This document shows, piece by piece, positions 12,100 through 12,541 of a DNA stretch of 12,541 nt. Origin of the DNA: Acidobacteriota bacterium (GTDB lineage Bacteria; Acidobacteriota; HRBIN11). Every line of letters begins with the position of its first letter. Within the stretch, counting starts at the first letter, position 1. The position numbers and the translations under genes are program-made. The notes beneath the pieces are model-generated. The model worked only from the letters and a program-made list of their open reading frames with translations. It did no database searches and was not told the origin of the DNA. The DNA lies in contig JAUQPV010000046.1 in NCBI GenBank assembly GCA_030550225.1, positions 1-12,541 of the forward strand. Direction: 5' to 3'.

Positions 12100-12541
12100 T
12101 CACGAGATAGCCTCTTGCGCCTCTTCCAGCCGCAGGGACACCAGACGGGACACGCCCTGCTCCATGAACACGCCGTACAGGGCGTCAGCCCACGGGAGAG
12201 TCCGCTTGTTGTGCGTGACCAGGATGAACTGCGTCCGGTCACACTGCGCCCGCAGGGCCTGCATGAAGCGGTCCACGTTGGCGTCGTCCAGGGGAGCGTC
12301 CGCCTCGTCGAGGATGATGAAGGCCGCCGGCTGGAGGTCGTTGGCGGCCAGGATCAGGGCGATCCCCAGCAGGGTCTTCTCTCCACCGGACATCTGAAGA
12401 AGCCCCCGGAGCCGCCGACGGGTGTGCCGGACTTCGAGACCCACGCCGCTGTGAAGGGGGTCCGAGGGGTCAAGCCACACGAGTCGCGCCTCATAACCGT
12501 TCAGAAGATGGCGGACGTGGACGCTCAGGGACTCGTTGAAA
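12100..12541 (-). CDS. smc: Chromosome segregation protein SMC, C-terminal end (partial)
   Basis: The last 147 residues of an SMC ATPase, which with ScpA/ScpB compacts and organises the chromosome. The gene runs off the right edge, so its start and coiled coils are missing. The visible head domain begins with FNESLSVHVRHLLNGYEARL, then WLDPSDPLHSGVGLEV, matching the segment before the ABC signature in SMC. The signature is MSGGEKTLLGIALILA, Walker B and D-loop are FIILDEADAPLDDANVDRF, and the switch histidine is in VTHNKRTL. In place of the usual LSGGEK there is MSGGEK, a mild change. An apparent GTG start at 12480 is only an internal valine codon; the frame stays open to the edge. The TGA stop is at 12100-12102, next to the heptamer repeats. 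Confidence 0.93.
   Translation of the reverse strand, partial: FNESLSVHVRHLLNGYEARLVWLDPSDPLHSGVGLEVRHTRRRLRGLLQMSGGEKTLLGIALILAANDLQPAAFIILDEADAPLDDANVDRFMQALRAQCDRTQFILVTHNKRTLPWADALYGVFMEQGVSRLVSLRLEEAQEAIS

Overview
The window is a stretch of GC-rich bacterial chromosome. RecG, SMC, an ECF sigma factor with a zinc-finger anti-sigma, and a NusG paralogue mark it as bacterial. A lipobox protein and exported Spy/CpxP-like and M48 proteins point to a Gram-negative envelope. The DNA ligase is the ATP-dependent archaeal-type form, which some bacteria, including thermophilic lineages, carry. An Acidobacteriota-like or candidate-phylum thermophile would fit, but the sequence does not fix the taxon. 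No rRNA, tRNA, CRISPR array or insertion sequence was recognised.

Layout. 14-463: a HicB antitoxin gene overlapping a hicA toxin gene that is broken by a one-base frame change. 512-1051 (minus): a specialised NusG/RfaH/UpxY-type factor with its own strong promoter. 1320-2117 (plus): exonuclease III (xthA), convergent with 2298-4040 (minus): ATP-dependent DNA ligase. 4193-5368 (minus): a PLP aminotransferase, upstream of and co-directional with the ligase. 5670-7778 (plus): RecG helicase. 8038-9750 (plus): one open frame holding a two-helix membrane protein and an M48 lipoprotein protease. 9907-10987 (plus): ECF sigma factor and overlapping zinc-finger anti-sigma. 11228-11704 (plus): Spy/CpxP-like periplasmic protein. 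12100-12541 (minus): the C-terminal end of SMC, cut by the window edge.

Functional themes. xthA, ligase, recG and smc give a DNA repair and chromosome-maintenance flavour to the left, centre and right edge. The block 8617-11704 reads as an envelope-stress module: an outer-membrane-type protease, a sigma/anti-sigma switch and a periplasmic sensor or chaperone. Its M48 protein ends in a striking tail with cysteines at strict seven-residue spacing.

The most unusual content lies between the genes. Most of the larger spacers hold degenerate tandem repeats with a strict 7-base (sometimes 8-base) phase, often as two inverted arms. The repeat motif differs between sites while the period is kept. The gap between xthA and the ligase is filled by seven palindromic units of 23-24 bases. 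The aminotransferase/recG gap holds three hairpins with an identical TGAC loop and compensating stem changes, and a related copy lies inverted near 11,036-11,096. One heptamer palindrome lies inside the membrane-protein/M48 frame and leaves it open; another supplies a perfect TATAAT box for xthA.
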